Part shown: positions 20,003 through 30,515 of the stretch, piece after piece | How positions within the stretch are numbered: position 1 is the stretch's first letter | How the letters are laid out: each line of letters begins with the position of its first letter | Source of the DNA: Pseudomonas fluorescens NCIMB 11764 | GTDB lineage: Bacteria; Pseudomonadota; Gammaproteobacteria; Pseudomonadales; Pseudomonadaceae | Direction of reading: 5' to 3' | Assembly (NCBI RefSeq): GCF_000293885.2 | Contig: NZ_CP010945.1 | Coordinates: forward strand, 4,918,001-4,982,000 | Length of the DNA stretch: 64,000 nt | The notes under the pieces: model-generated | The model's input: the letters and a program-made list of their open reading frames with translations, nothing else | Database searches by the model: none | Told to the model about the DNA's origin: nothing | Made by a program: the position numbers and the translations under genes

Positions 20003-20344
20003 ATGAGCACCGACGAAAAACGCATCCGCGAATTTGCCTATCAGATCTGGGAATCGGAAGGGAAACCCGAGGGCGAGGAAGTTCGTCATTGGGAGATGGC
20101 TCGCAAGCTGGCGGAAGCTGAAGCCCTGGCGCCGAAGAAGTCACCGAAAGCCGCCGGGAGCAAAGCCGCCACCGCCAAACCGGCAGTCAAAGCGGATGGC
20201 AAGCTCAACGGGCAGGCCGATGGCAAGGCTGCGGCATCGAAAGCCAAGGGCAAACCGGCCGCGGCGGCTGCGAAAGTAACGCCGCCGGATGAAAAAGTGG
20301 CCGAGAAAAAACCGCGTGCCACGAAAAAACCACCCGCGGTTTGA
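20003..20344 (+). CDS. DUF2934 protein with Ala/Lys-rich tail
   Basis: The 113-residue protein has a DUF2934 head (EKRIREFAYQIWESEGKPEG, then HWEMARKLAEAE, residues 5-42) followed by a low-complexity Lys/Ala/Pro tail of about 70 residues resembling histone-like or DNA-binding tails. Short DUF2934 proteins are often found inside bacterial glycogen/trehalose operons; their role is unknown. GGAGCATAGCG precedes the ATG, which lies 2 bp after the treY stop, so it is in the same transcript. Confidence 0.88.
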   Translation: MSTDEKRIREFAYQIWESEGKPEGEEVRHWEMARKLAEAEALAPKKSPKAAGSKAATAKPAVKADGKLNGQADGKAAASKAKGKPAAAAAKVTPPDEKVAEKKPRATKKPPAV

Positions 20345-20376
20345 CGCTTCACTTCGTTTGCACTTGATTGAACTCA

Positions 20377-20414
20377 TGGCGAGCCCGCTCGCCACAGTGG
20401 GCGCGTTCGCCCAC
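20377..20414. repeat. Two short REP-like hairpins
   Basis: tggcgagcccgctcgcca (20377-20394) and gtgggcgcgttcgcccac (20397-20414) are adjacent perfect inverted repeats with 8-bp and 7-bp arms. Neither is followed by a T tract, so they look like REP-type hairpins rather than an intrinsic terminator. They sit between the DUF2934 gene and glgX. Confidence 0.5.
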
Positions 20415-20431
20415 GAAAACACGAAAAATTG

Positions 20432-20523
20432 AGCAGGAGCGAGGCTTGCCCGCGAAGGCGGTGTTTCAGTCAACACTTGAATGGTCTGACTCACCGCCCA
20501 CGTGGGCAAGCCGCGCTCCTGCA
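20432..20523. repeat. REPIN (inverted REP pair) upstream of glgX
   Basis: The left arm from 20432 (gcaggagcgaggcttgcccg) is mirrored by the right arm ending at about 20523 (gcaagccgcgctcctgc) around a 30-bp spacer. The doublet separates glgX from the upstream part of the operon and could stabilise or attenuate the message. Confidence 0.7.
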
Positions 20524-20551
20524 AAGAACTCCCATTTTTGCAGGAGCACCT

Positions 20552-22711
<2,160 letters not shown>

Positions 22712-22712
22712 A

Positions 22713-23702
22713 ATGGACCTACAGGCTTTTCTTCAGCGACAGTCAGCGGACTACGCCGATACACGGGCGCTAGGCCGGTGCCTGCGGAAGCTGGTCGAGG
22801 CTGGTCTCGATCAGCTTCCGCTGCCGGGCAGCGGCCGGACGCTGGAGCGCTTTCAGCGTCTGGCCGAGGTCGGCGGGCATGATCTGGGGTTGTGCAAGTT
22901 GTACGAAGGTCATACCGATGCCCTGGCGATCATTCAGCAACTCGGCGGTTCGCCCACGCCTTCCAGCACTTGGGGAATGTGGGCCGCCGAGCCGCCGGAC
23001 GCCCGGGTGCGGGTCAGCCCTCAAGGCCAGATGGTTGCGCTGAACGGGCGAAAGGCCTGGTGCTCAGGCGCGGCGGTGTTGAGCCACGCGTTGCTGACGG
23101 CGTGGGACGAACAGGAGCGCCAGCAACTGGTCGCAGTGGCGCTGGACCAGCCCGGCGTAACCGTCACCGATCAAGGCTGGCAAGCGCTGGGCATGGGCGC
23201 CACCGGCAGCGTCGAAGTGCTGTTCGACGGCGCCGAGGCGCAGGCCATCGGCAACCCCGGCGACTACCTGCAACGCCCGGGTTTCTGGCAAGGCGGGATC
23301 GGCATTGCGGCGTGCTGGTACGGCGCGGCGCAGAGTCTCGCCGAACGCCTGCGCAGTCACTGCGGCCATCGCGAAGAACCCCACGCCCTCGCCCACCTTG
23401 GCGCCGTCGACAGCGCGCTGCACGCCGCGGCAACGGTGTTGCGATTCAGCGCGTTGAGCATCGATGCCGCCCCACAGCAAAACGCCGAACGCCTCGCTCG
23501 CCGCGCCCGTGCGGTGGTTGAGAATGCCGTCGAACAGGTGATCCTGCACGTCGGCCACGCCCTCGGCGCCGGCCCTTATTGCAAGGACCGGCAATTCGCC
23601 CGACTGATCGCCGACCTGCCGGTGTTCCTGCGCCAAAGCCACGCCGAACGCGACCTCGCCGCGCTCGGCCAGCACATCATCAAGGGAACATGGACGTTAT
23701 GA
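22713..23702 (+). CDS. Acyl-CoA dehydrogenase-like flavoprotein, short form
   Basis: The 329-residue protein resembles the acyl-CoA dehydrogenase fold in its middle and C-terminal parts: a beta-domain with VRVSPQGQMVALNGRKAWCSGA and WQALGMGATGSVEVLFDGAEA, then a helical bundle (RPGFWQGGIGIAACWYGAAQSLAERL). It is about 50 residues shorter than ordinary family members, with a reduced N-terminal helical domain, so the reaction is uncertain; I cannot point to the catalytic glutamate. The ATG follows the glgX stop by 1 bp and its TGA overlaps the next start. It is the first gene of a cassette with PIG-L, NodS-like and GT2 enzymes, which suggests modification of an acyl or amine-bearing intermediate rather than beta-oxidation. 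Confidence 0.8.
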   Translation: MDLQAFLQRQSADYADTRALGRCLRKLVEAGLDQLPLPGSGRTLERFQRLAEVGGHDLGLCKLYEGHTDALAIIQQLGGSPTPSSTWGMWAAEPPDARVRVSPQGQMVALNGRKAWCSGAAVLSHALLTAWDEQERQQLVAVALDQPGVTVTDQGWQALGMGATGSVEVLFDGAEAQAIGNPGDYLQRPGFWQGGIGIAACWYGAAQSLAERLRSHCGHREEPHALAHLGAVDSALHAAATVLRFSALSIDAAPQQNAERLARRARAVVENAVEQVILHVGHALGAGPYCKDRQFARLIADLPVFLRQSHAERDLAALGQHIIKGTWTL

Positions 23703-24457
23703 AAACCAATCCCATCGTCGGTCAGGGCACACCCTTGCACCTGTGGCAAACCTCCAGCCACCTGGCACAAATGCCGGTGATCGACATTCTCGACCTGGTG
23801 CCCGAAGGTTCCCGGGCCGTGATCGTGGCCCCGCACCCGGACGACGAAGTGCTCGGCTGCGGCGGTTTCCTGCAATTGCTCGCCGCCGCTCAGCGGCCGT
23901 TGCAACTGATCTCGGTCACCGATGGCAGTGCCAGCCACCCCGGCTCCCGGCGCTGGCCGGTCGAACGCTTGAGCGCGGTCCGTCCGCAGGAATCCGTTGA
24001 AGCGTTGCGTCGACTCGGTCTGCCGTTACACAGCCTTAAATGGCTGCGCGGCGGGTTTGCCGACAGTCAGGTGGCAGCGCGGGAAACGCAATTGGCTGAA
24101 TTCATCGAGCGTCACCTGCGCCCCAACGACGTGGTCTTCACCACATGGCGCGAAGACGGCCATTGCGACCATGAAGCAGTCGGGCGTGCCAGTGCCGCAG
24201 CGGCGAAACGCGTCGGGGCAACGGTGCATGAACTGCCCGTCTGGACCTGGCATTGGGCAACCCCTGAAGACAGTCTGGTGCCGTGGCAGCGTGCGCGAAA
24301 AATCCTCCTGGCCCCGCCGCTGGTCGCGCGCAAGCGTCATGCCATCCATGCCTTCGCCAGCCAACTGGAAGGCGACCCGAATATCGGCTTGCCACCGGTG
24401 CTGGCACCGTACGTGCTTGATCGTTTGCTGCAACCGTTCGAAGTGGTGTTTCTATGA
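23699..24457 (+). CDS. PIG-L family (LmbE-like) N-acetylglucosaminyl deacetylase, copy 1
   Basis: The 252-residue zinc deacetylase contains the family signature APHPDDEVLGCGGFLQLL (about residues 44-61), with the metal-binding His and Asp and the catalytic-base Asp intact, and the distal metal ligand in DGHCDHEAVGRAS (about residue 156). PIG-L/MshB/BshB enzymes deacetylate GlcNAc groups on small molecules or glycolipids. The start at 23699 overlaps the previous stop (ATGA) and gives exactly the length of its paralogue at 25830; an in-frame ATG at 23690 is possible. The next gene overlaps its stop. A second, altered copy lies 1.4 kb downstream. Confidence 0.9.
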   Translation: MKTNPIVGQGTPLHLWQTSSHLAQMPVIDILDLVPEGSRAVIVAPHPDDEVLGCGGFLQLLAAAQRPLQLISVTDGSASHPGSRRWPVERLSAVRPQESVEALRRLGLPLHSLKWLRGGFADSQVAARETQLAEFIERHLRPNDVVFTTWREDGHCDHEAVGRASAAAAKRVGATVHELPVWTWHWATPEDSLVPWQRARKILLAPPLVARKRHAIHAFASQLEGDPNIGLPPVLAPYVLDRLLQPFEVVFL

Positions 24458-25053
24458 GCGTCGAGGATCGCTACTTCGACGGGTTGTTCGCCGGTAGCGA
24501 CGATCCCTGGGCGTTTCGTCAGCGCTGGTACGAACAGCGCAAGCGCGCGATCACCCTCGCCGCGTTGCCCCGCCCCCGCTACCGCTCCATCTTCGAACCC
24601 GGTTGCGCCAACGGTGAACTGAGCGCCGGGCTGGCCACACGTTGCGACCGTCTGTTGTGTTGCGACACCGCAGCCGCCGCCGTGACGCTGGCCAGAACGC
24701 GCCTGAGTCTGTTCGACCACGCTGAAGTGCGCCAAAGCCGCTTGCCCGGCGACTGGCCGAACGAGCAGTTCGACCTGATCGTGCTCAGTGAAGTCGGTTA
24801 CTACCTGGACGCCGGTGACCTCAATCAACTCATCAAACAGGCGACACAGTCACTGACTGCCGACGGCCAACTGCTGGCCTGCCACTGGCGCCCGCCGATC
24901 GATGGTTGCCCGCTCAATGCCCGGCAGGTCCATGACTTGCTGCACGAGCATTTGCATCTGCCACGCCTGGTCTTGCATCAGGAAGCCGATTTCCTGTTGG
25001 AACTCTGGAGCCGCGAACCGCGCTCCGTGGCGGCGCTGGAGGGCTTGCGATGA
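24454..25053 (+). CDS. NodS-like SAM-dependent methyltransferase
   Basis: The 199-residue class I methyltransferase has an SAM-binding motif I variant FEPGCANGELSAGLA (about residue 47), an acidic post-I LLCCDTAAAAV, and LIVLSEVGYYL. The N-terminal DRYFDGLFAGSDDPWAFRQRWYEQRKRAITLAALP is typical of the NodS group, which in rhizobia N-methylates the free amine exposed by deacetylation of a chitooligosaccharide. It overlaps the PIG-L stop and the GT2 start (both ATGA), so the three products are made in a coupled way. The substrate is inferred from context only. Confidence 0.85.
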   Translation: MSVEDRYFDGLFAGSDDPWAFRQRWYEQRKRAITLAALPRPRYRSIFEPGCANGELSAGLATRCDRLLCCDTAAAAVTLARTRLSLFDHAEVRQSRLPGDWPNEQFDLIVLSEVGYYLDAGDLNQLIKQATQSLTADGQLLACHWRPPIDGCPLNARQVHDLLHEHLHLPRLVLHQEADFLLELWSREPRSVAALEGLR

Positions 25054-25709
25054 TTGGCATTCTGATCCCGGCGCACAACGAAGAAGCCTTGCTCGAAGAC
25101 TGCCTGCAAGCCGCGCTGGGTGCCGCGCAACATGAACTGCTGGACGGTGAGGCGGTCGAGGTGCTGGTGGTGCTCGACAGTTGCACCGATCGCTCGTCCG
25201 ACATCGTCGGCAACTACCCGGTGCACTGCCTGGAAATCAATGCACGCAATGTTGGCCAGGCCCGCGCTGCGGGTGCGCGGTTTTTGCTGGATCGCGGGGC
25301 GCGCTGGATTTCCTGCTCCGACGCCGACAGTCGCGTCGCTCACGACTGGTTGGTGGCGCAACTGTCGCTGGAGGTGGATGCGGTGTGCGGCACGGTGACC
25401 GTAGAAACCTGGGATGAATCCTTCAGTGAATCGGCACAGATTCGCTATCACCAGCACTATCAGAACCGTGAAGGACACCGGCACATTCACGGCGCCAATC
25501 TCGGCATCAGCGCCGAGGCCTACCGGCTCGCCGGCGGTTTCGAACCCCTGGCATGCGACGAAGACGTGCAACTGGTGCGGCAACTCGAACGCTGCGGCGC
25601 GACAATTGCCTGGAGTCATCGGCCCCAGGTACTCACCAGTGCCCGACTGGACAGCCGGGCCCGGGGTGGCTTCGGTGACTACTTGCGCGACCTGGTGCAG
25701 ACCGGATGA
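25050..25709 (+). CDS. Family 2 glycosyltransferase
   Basis: The 219-residue GT-A fold enzyme starts with IGILIPAHNEEALLEDCLQAAL and has VLVVLDSCTDRSSDI, a metal-binding DXD-like CSDADSRV (about residue 91), HIHGANLGISAEAYRLAGGF and a CDEDVQLVRQLE acceptor-site motif. No membrane segments are seen, so it is soluble or peripheral. It is the last of the overlapping genes (acyl-CoA dehydrogenase-like, PIG-L, NodS-like, GT2). Donor and acceptor are unknown. Confidence 0.88.
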   Translation: MIGILIPAHNEEALLEDCLQAALGAAQHELLDGEAVEVLVVLDSCTDRSSDIVGNYPVHCLEINARNVGQARAAGARFLLDRGARWISCSDADSRVAHDWLVAQLSLEVDAVCGTVTVETWDESFSESAQIRYHQHYQNREGHRHIHGANLGISAEAYRLAGGFEPLACDEDVQLVRQLERCGATIAWSHRPQVLTSARLDSRARGGFGDYLRDLVQTG

Positions 25710-25829
25710 AAAGCCGAGCGGATCAAACTCGACGCGACGAATAGCCGATCTTGAGCAATACTCTGCTCGCTGCAATCCAGGGTTCGGAGCGCGGCACTTT
25801 GCTATCAACGTGAACAAGGACGTAGCCCG

Positions 25830-26588
25830 ATGAAATCCGTTTCCATCAGCGACAGCAGTCCATCAGCGCAAGTCTGGAACAGCGCTCTTCAGCTGGACAA
25901 TGTTCCGGTCATCAACACTCAGACCCTGGTCCCTGCTGGCGCGCGCGCCGTGGTGATCGCGCCGCATCCCGGTGACGAAGTCGTGACCTGCGGCGGTCTC
26001 CTGCAATTACTCAGCACCCTTGGCCATCCCCTGCAATTGATCTCGATCACCGACGGCAGCGCCAGTCATCCGGGGTCGCAGCAGTGGTCGGAGAAACGTC
26101 TCAGCGTGTTCCGCCCCCAGGAAAGCGTCGAAGCCCTGCGCCGGCTCGGGTTGCCGATGCACAGCCTGAAGTGGATTCGCGGCGGTTTTACCGACAACGC
26201 CCTGGCCGAGCGCGAGCTTCAATTGACCCAGTTCATTACCCGCTACCTGCGGCCTGGCGATGTGGTGTTCACCACCTGGTGCGAGGACGGCAATGTCGAC
26301 CATGAAACCGTCGGCCGCGCCAGCGCCAAAGCCGCAGCCTCAGTCGGTGCGGCGTTCAACGAAATGCCCGTCTGGGCCTGGCATTGGCCATCGCGTGACA
26401 GTGGATTGATCCCCTGGCACCGCGCACGCAAGGTCCGCCTCGATACCTGGACCGTTGCGCGCAAAAGCCACGCCACCCATGCTTACGCCAGTCAGCTCGA
26501 CGGTGAACCGGCCATCGGTATCCCCCCGCTGCTGCCACCGGTGCTGCTTGAGCGGATGCGGTTGCCGTATGAAATCGTGTTCGTCTGA
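25830..26588 (+). CDS. PIG-L family protein, copy 2, catalytic base replaced
   Basis: The 252-residue paralogue of the protein at 23699-24457 aligns with it along its whole length. The signature reads APHPGDEVVTCGGLLQLL: the codon for the first Asp of HPDDE is GGT (Gly). In MshB-type enzymes that Asp is the general base, while the metal-binding His and second Asp, retained here, hold zinc. DGNVDHETVGRAS keeps the distal His. It is therefore predicted to bind metal but be impaired in hydrolysis, either a pseudoenzyme or an enzyme with altered chemistry. AAGGA lies 9 bp before the ATG. A 120-bp gap without other features separates it from the GT2 gene, so it may have its own promoter. Confidence 0.88.
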   Translation: MKSVSISDSSPSAQVWNSALQLDNVPVINTQTLVPAGARAVVIAPHPGDEVVTCGGLLQLLSTLGHPLQLISITDGSASHPGSQQWSEKRLSVFRPQESVEALRRLGLPMHSLKWIRGGFTDNALAERELQLTQFITRYLRPGDVVFTTWCEDGNVDHETVGRASAKAAASVGAAFNEMPVWAWHWPSRDSGLIPWHRARKVRLDTWTVARKSHATHAYASQLDGEPAIGIPPLLPPVLLERMRLPYEIVFV

Positions 26589-26687
26589 ACGACACCGATC
26601 CCACAGGGGAAGGCGTTACATTCGGACTGAACTGCCTGCGCCGGTTTCAGTCGCATGCATAGGCAACCCTGATTCAGAGGAGTGAAC

Positions 26688-27488
26688 GTGACCAATGATT
26701 CCAAGCCGCAGGCCGTCGACTCGGTGCCATTGAACACGCCCCCGGCAATTCATCGATTGCGGGTGTTGACGGTCAACACCCACAAGGGATTTACCGCGCT
26801 CAACCGACGCTTCATTCTTCCGGAACTGCGTGAGGCGGTACGCAGTACTTCCGCGGACCTGGTGTTCCTGCAGGAAGTCGTCGGTGAACACGAGCGGCAC
26901 TCTTCCCGTTTCAACAATTGGCCGCAGACCTCGCAATACGAGTTTCTGGCCGACAGCATGTGGAGCGATTTCGCCTACGGGCGCAATGCGGTATACCCCG
27001 ATGGTCACCACGGCAATGCCCTGCTGTCCAAGTACCCTATCCGCGAATACCGAAACCTCGACGTCTCGATCACCGGGCCCGAACGCCGAGGACTGCTGCA
27101 TTGTGTGCTGGACGTACCGGGCCACGCCGAAGTCCATGCGATCTGCGTGCACCTGAGCCTGCTGGAAAGTCATCGCCAGTTACAGCTCGAATTACTCTGC
27201 CAACTGCTGGAATCATTGCCCGACGATGCCCCGGTGATCATCGCCGGCGACTTCAACGACTGGCAGCTGCAAGGCAACACCGCCCTCGCCCGCCGTGACT
27301 ACCTGCACGAAGCCTTCGAACGTCACCACGGTCGCCCTGCCAAAACCTATCCGGCACGGTTTCCGTTGCTGCGCCTGGACCGGATTTACCTGCGCAACGC
27401 CAGCAGCCACGAACCGCGAATATTGGGCAGCAGGCCATGGACGCATTTGTCGGATCATTTGCCATTGGCGGTGGAAGTGCATTTGTAG
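26688..27488 (+). CDS. Endonuclease/exonuclease/phosphatase (EEP) family protein, YbhP-like
   Basis: The 266-residue metal-dependent phosphoesterase shows the EEP hallmarks in order: [13 protein letters not shown] (metal Asn), [10 protein letters not shown] (metal Glu), [32 protein letters not shown] (catalytic Asp/Asn) and the terminal [11 protein letters not shown] (Asp/His pair). The GTG at 26688 is favoured over the GTG at 26682 because AGAGGAG lies at good spacing before it. In several proteobacteria such genes neighbour a cardiolipin synthase; here the next gene is an Rhs toxin instead. The last 36 bp of this gene recur at 30386-30421. Confidence 0.88.
   Translation: MTNDSKPQAVDSVPLNTPPAIHRLRVLTVNTHKGFTALNRRFILPELREAVRSTSADLVFLQEVVGEHERHSSRFNNWPQTSQYEFLADSMWSDFAYGRNAVYPDGHHGNALLSKYPIREYRNLDVSITGPERRGLLHCVLDVPGHAEVHAICVHLSLLESHRQLQLELLCQLLESLPDDAPVIIAGDFNDWQLQGNTALARRDYLHEAFERHHGRPAKTYPARFPLLRLDRIYLRNASSHEPRILGSRPWTHLSDHLPLAVEVHL
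27451..27486 (+). repeat. 36-bp 3' tail of the EEP gene, copy 1
   Basis: cggatcatttgccattggcg and the following 16 bp, up to atttgt, encode the end of the EEP protein. They are repeated with one mismatch at 30386-30421. In both places a lux-box-like dyad follows (8 bp downstream here). Confidence 0.8.
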
Positions 27489-27493
27489 CCAAT

Positions 27494-27540
27494 ACCTGTT
27501 AGTTCTTACAGTATCCCGTCGCCTGGATTGAAGGCATCCT
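27494..27540 (+). promoter_or_regulatory. Lux-box-like dyad and -10 of Rhs gene 1
   Basis: ACCTGTTAGTTCTTACAGTA (27494-27513) is a 20-bp dyad with core CTGT-N8-ACAG. After exactly 23 bp comes a weak -10-like CATCCT (27535-27540). No -35 is needed if an activator sits on the dyad. The dyad ends 64 bp before the ATG. This is the same architecture as the five other dyads in the window. Confidence 0.65.
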
Positions 27541-27577
27541 TTGTCAACTGTTCATTGGGCGGAAACGACGGTTCACG

Positions 27578-30313
27578 ATGACTTCCCTTGCGTGTCACGA
27601 CAGCAACACTCCGACGTTGGCAGTGATGGACTCTCGGGGGCTGCCTGTCCGTATCGTCGCCTACTGTCGTGAGCATGCAATCCAGATCGCGGAGTCGCGG
27701 ATCACTCGTCAAGCCTTCAACGCTGCCGGGCAAAAGGTGGCGAGCTGGGACCCAAGACTGTGGGAAGACTCACCGACACCCAATGTGGCAACGGTGCACG
27801 GACTGTCGGGTCAAACGCTACTGACCAACAGTGTCGACGCTGGTTGGAAAGTGGACTTGCTGAATGACGCAAGCTCATCACTGGTGAGTTGGGACAGTCG
27901 CGGCAGCCAGCGTCAAAACGAGTACGATTGGCTTCAACGCCCGGTTACCATCAGCGAGCAGTTGGCCAGCGAATCACAGCTTATCGTCGAGCGATTGATC
28001 TACGGCACTGCGAGCACTGAGTTTTCGGCCCATAACCAATGCGGCCAACGGGTTCGTCATGATCATGCTGCTGGCAGCCAATTGTGGGCGGAGTACACGG
28101 TAAGCGGTGTGCCAATCGTAGAAGTCCTGCGCTTTTTGAAAAGGCTGGACACACCAGACTGGCCACTCGCTCTGCCGATGCGCGATGCATTGCTTGAGGA
28201 TGGCGCAGGTTATGTTTCACATCACTCCTACTACGCAGCAGGTGCAATGCGCAGTGAGACTGATGCCGGGAATAATCTTCGGTCATTTACCTATACGCTG
28301 GCCGGAGAGCTCAAAGAGGTTCGGCTGAAACTCGCGGGTGTGGGCCAATCAACGCACGTGCTGGTCAGCGACATTCATTACAACGCCTCGGGCCAAGCTG
28401 AAAGCGAAACGGCCGGTAACGGAGTGGTGACGACCTCGCAATACAGTGCTGACGACGGCCGCCTGATTCGACTGTCGAGTGGTGTCCCCGGCTTTGCCCC
28501 GCATCAAGACTTGCATTACCACTACGATCCAGTGGGCAATATATGTCGCCTCGAAGACAAGGCACAGCTCGTCCGTCACTTCAAAAACCAGCGAACCGAC
28601 CCCAGCAATAGCTATTGTTATGACAGCCTTTACCAGTTGGTTAAGGCCCATGGAAGACAAGTGGCTTCAAGTAGTCATGGCCCTGCCCTCCCATCCATAC
28701 TGCCCACACCATTGGATGCGAATCAGCTCATCAATTACACCCAATCCTTCTCTTATGATGCTTCCGGCAATCTGCTTTCTCGCCACCATAGCGGCGCGCC
28801 GGCATTGAATATGGCCGTTTCCAAATGCAGTAACCGTTGTTTAACCGTGTTCGATGAAACATCTCCACCTGATGAGGAAGCAATCGTCAGCGGGTTTGAT
28901 GCCGCCGGTAATCAACTGCAACTAACGCGCGGTCAGGTCATGAGCTGGAACGCTCGAAATCAACTGCATCGGGTCACGATGGTCGTGCGGGAGGATGGCC
29001 CGGACGATCTGGAATTTTATGTTTACGGTGAGCGCAGTGAGCGACTGCGCAAAGTGCGACTTACTCAAACGAGCAGCCGCACATTGCGCGCTGAGGTGCG
29101 TTACCTGAAAGGACTCGAAATACATATTGATAACGCGAGCGGCGAAGAGCGCCACGTCCTCAATGTGAGGGCGGGCCAGAACCAGGTTCGAGTTCTGCAT
29201 TGGGAAACAATGCCGCCAAAAGATGTTATTCAGGATCAACGTCGTTTTGGCCTGACGGATCTGCTTGGTTCATGTACCGCAGAGCTTGATGAAAACGCTC
29301 GCCTGATCAACCAGGAAGGTTTTTACCCGTATGGCGGAACCGCATGGTGGGCGGGAGTTAGCTCTTTGGAGACGAAATACAAGACTCGACGCTATTCGGG
29401 AATGGAGCGGGATGCCGCAGGGCTTTATTACTATGGGTATCGTTACTATGCGCCGTGGTTGCAGCGATGGATGTGTCCGGACCCCGCCGGTGATAGGGAG
29501 GGATTAAATCGATATTTGATGGTCATAAATAATCCGATAGGTTTTTTTGATGTGGATGGGCTCGGTCGCACTCCGATAAACGGTGAGACATCGCATCTCG
29601 TACGTAAATCCGAGTTCCCTGACACTACTTACTATGATCCGCATTTGAATGAACGTTTTGCCTCGTTCTCCGATGAGTCGAAGAAAAGACTTTACTATGT
29701 TGAAAATAATTTGATTCATCAGCAGCTATCAACACATGAAATAAACTCCTCATTTAAGTCAGGTAATTTCAACAATGTGTTCAAACCAGAACATTGGATA
29801 TTCAAATTAAATCTTCGAGACCCCAATACAACAGACTACTACGCAAATGATGTAGCGCGATACCAATATTCTATAATAGCACAAAAACAGGGCTTTTATG
29901 GAACACTGCCTTCATTAATCACAAGAGCCGGCGTGATGAATGGCCCAACACTTAAGACAACCAAATACTTGAAGAGCGGCAGCAAAAAAATGCTCAAGAT
30001 TTTCCTGCAACAAACACCTAATGGTAAATCGACGCAAAGAGTGTTAAATGACTTCGGCCTAATTGCAACTAAGGTTGAACGAATTATCGATCTCGGAAAG
30101 GTGAACTTTTTAATACATGTAAAACCAGTCTCGTTAGATTTTCAACAAGAGATAGCGTCGCCACCAACGAGGATGAACACCTCATCAGAGAATTCGCAAC
30201 ACGCCTCAAAAACTGCTGCAAATGATTCTACTTTTGAACCTCCTCACCACATGCCTCAGTCCCAACCACGAACAAAAGGATTGTTTTCTTCGGTTCGAAA
30301 ACTTTTCCGCTAG
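27578..30313 (+). CDS. TccC-type Rhs toxin 1, unknown C-terminal tip
   Basis: The 911-residue protein has the plan of TcC subunits of insecticidal Tc toxins. It opens with an N-terminal NTPTLAVMDSRGLPVRIVAY and YD-repeats throughout (YDPVGNICRLEDKAQLVRHF, YDASGNLL). The Rhs core signature YSGMERDAAGLYYYGYRYYAPWLQRW is followed by PDPAGDREGLNRYLMVINNP and ends near FDVDGL (about residue 665). In TcC proteins this region holds the aspartyl autoprotease that frees the tip. The roughly 246-residue tip is AT-rich, unlike the core, contains FLQQTPNGKSTQRVLNDFGL, and matches no domain I recognise. The core is the most diverged of the five here. There is no immunity-like ORF downstream and no TcA/TcB, VgrG or PAAR gene nearby. 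Confidence 0.9.
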   Translation: MTSLACHDSNTPTLAVMDSRGLPVRIVAYCREHAIQIAESRITRQAFNAAGQKVASWDPRLWEDSPTPNVATVHGLSGQTLLTNSVDAGWKVDLLNDASSSLVSWDSRGSQRQNEYDWLQRPVTISEQLASESQLIVERLIYGTASTEFSAHNQCGQRVRHDHAAGSQLWAEYTVSGVPIVEVLRFLKRLDTPDWPLALPMRDALLEDGAGYVSHHSYYAAGAMRSETDAGNNLRSFTYTLAGELKEVRLKLAGVGQSTHVLVSDIHYNASGQAESETAGNGVVTTSQYSADDGRLIRLSSGVPGFAPHQDLHYHYDPVGNICRLEDKAQLVRHFKNQRTDPSNSYCYDSLYQLVKAHGRQVASSSHGPALPSILPTPLDANQLINYTQSFSYDASGNLLSRHHSGAPALNMAVSKCSNRCLTVFDETSPPDEEAIVSGFDAAGNQLQLTRGQVMSWNARNQLHRVTMVVREDGPDDLEFYVYGERSERLRKVRLTQTSSRTLRAEVRYLKGLEIHIDNASGEERHVLNVRAGQNQVRVLHWETMPPKDVIQDQRRFGLTDLLGSCTAELDENARLINQEGFYPYGGTAWWAGVSSLETKYKTRRYSGMERDAAGLYYYGYRYYAPWLQRWMCPDPAGDREGLNRYLMVINNPIGFFDVDGLGRTPINGETSHLVRKSEFPDTTYYDPHLNERFASFSDESKKRLYYVENNLIHQQLSTHEINSSFKSGNFNNVFKPEHWIFKLNLRDPNTTDYYANDVARYQYSIIAQKQGFYGTLPSLITRAGVMNGPTLKTTKYLKSGSKKMLKIFLQQTPNGKSTQRVLNDFGLIATKVERIIDLGKVNFLIHVKPVSLDFQQEIASPPTRMNTSSENSQHASKTAANDSTFEPPHHMPQSQPRTKGLFSSVRKLFR

Positions 30314-30385
30314 TTTTCAGAGAGAGTTGGTCCATTGAGCACTGCTTGCGTAATGCCCCAGTCCTCACTCCCCCTGGGCGTCTGC

Positions 30386-30421
30386 CGGATCATTTGCCAT
30401 TGGCGGTGGAGGTGCATTTGT
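30386..30421 (+). repeat. 36-bp 3' tail of the EEP gene, displaced copy
   Basis: 35 of 36 bases match 27451-27486, the end of the EEP coding sequence; the only change is gtggaagtgc to gtggaggtgc. The frame would still end in a stop (TGA instead of TAG). It is a remnant left when Rhs gene 1 was inserted or duplicated here, and it again lies upstream of a dyad promoter. Confidence 0.8.
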
Positions 30422-30468
30422 GATTCCCGCCGGCCTCGTTTGACTCCACGCTAAAAAAAAACAGCCGT

Positions 30469-30515
30469 ACCTGTTATTTCTGACAGTAGCCAGGCTGAGA
30501 ATCTGTTGTTACGGT
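30469..30515 (+). promoter_or_regulatory. Lux-box-like dyad and -10 of the autotransporter gene
   Basis: ACCTGTTATTTCTGACAGTA (30469-30488), then a 23-bp gap to TACGGT (30510-30515). The spacing is identical to that of the Rhs promoters, although here the predicted start codon is 212 bp downstream of the dyad. Confidence 0.6.
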
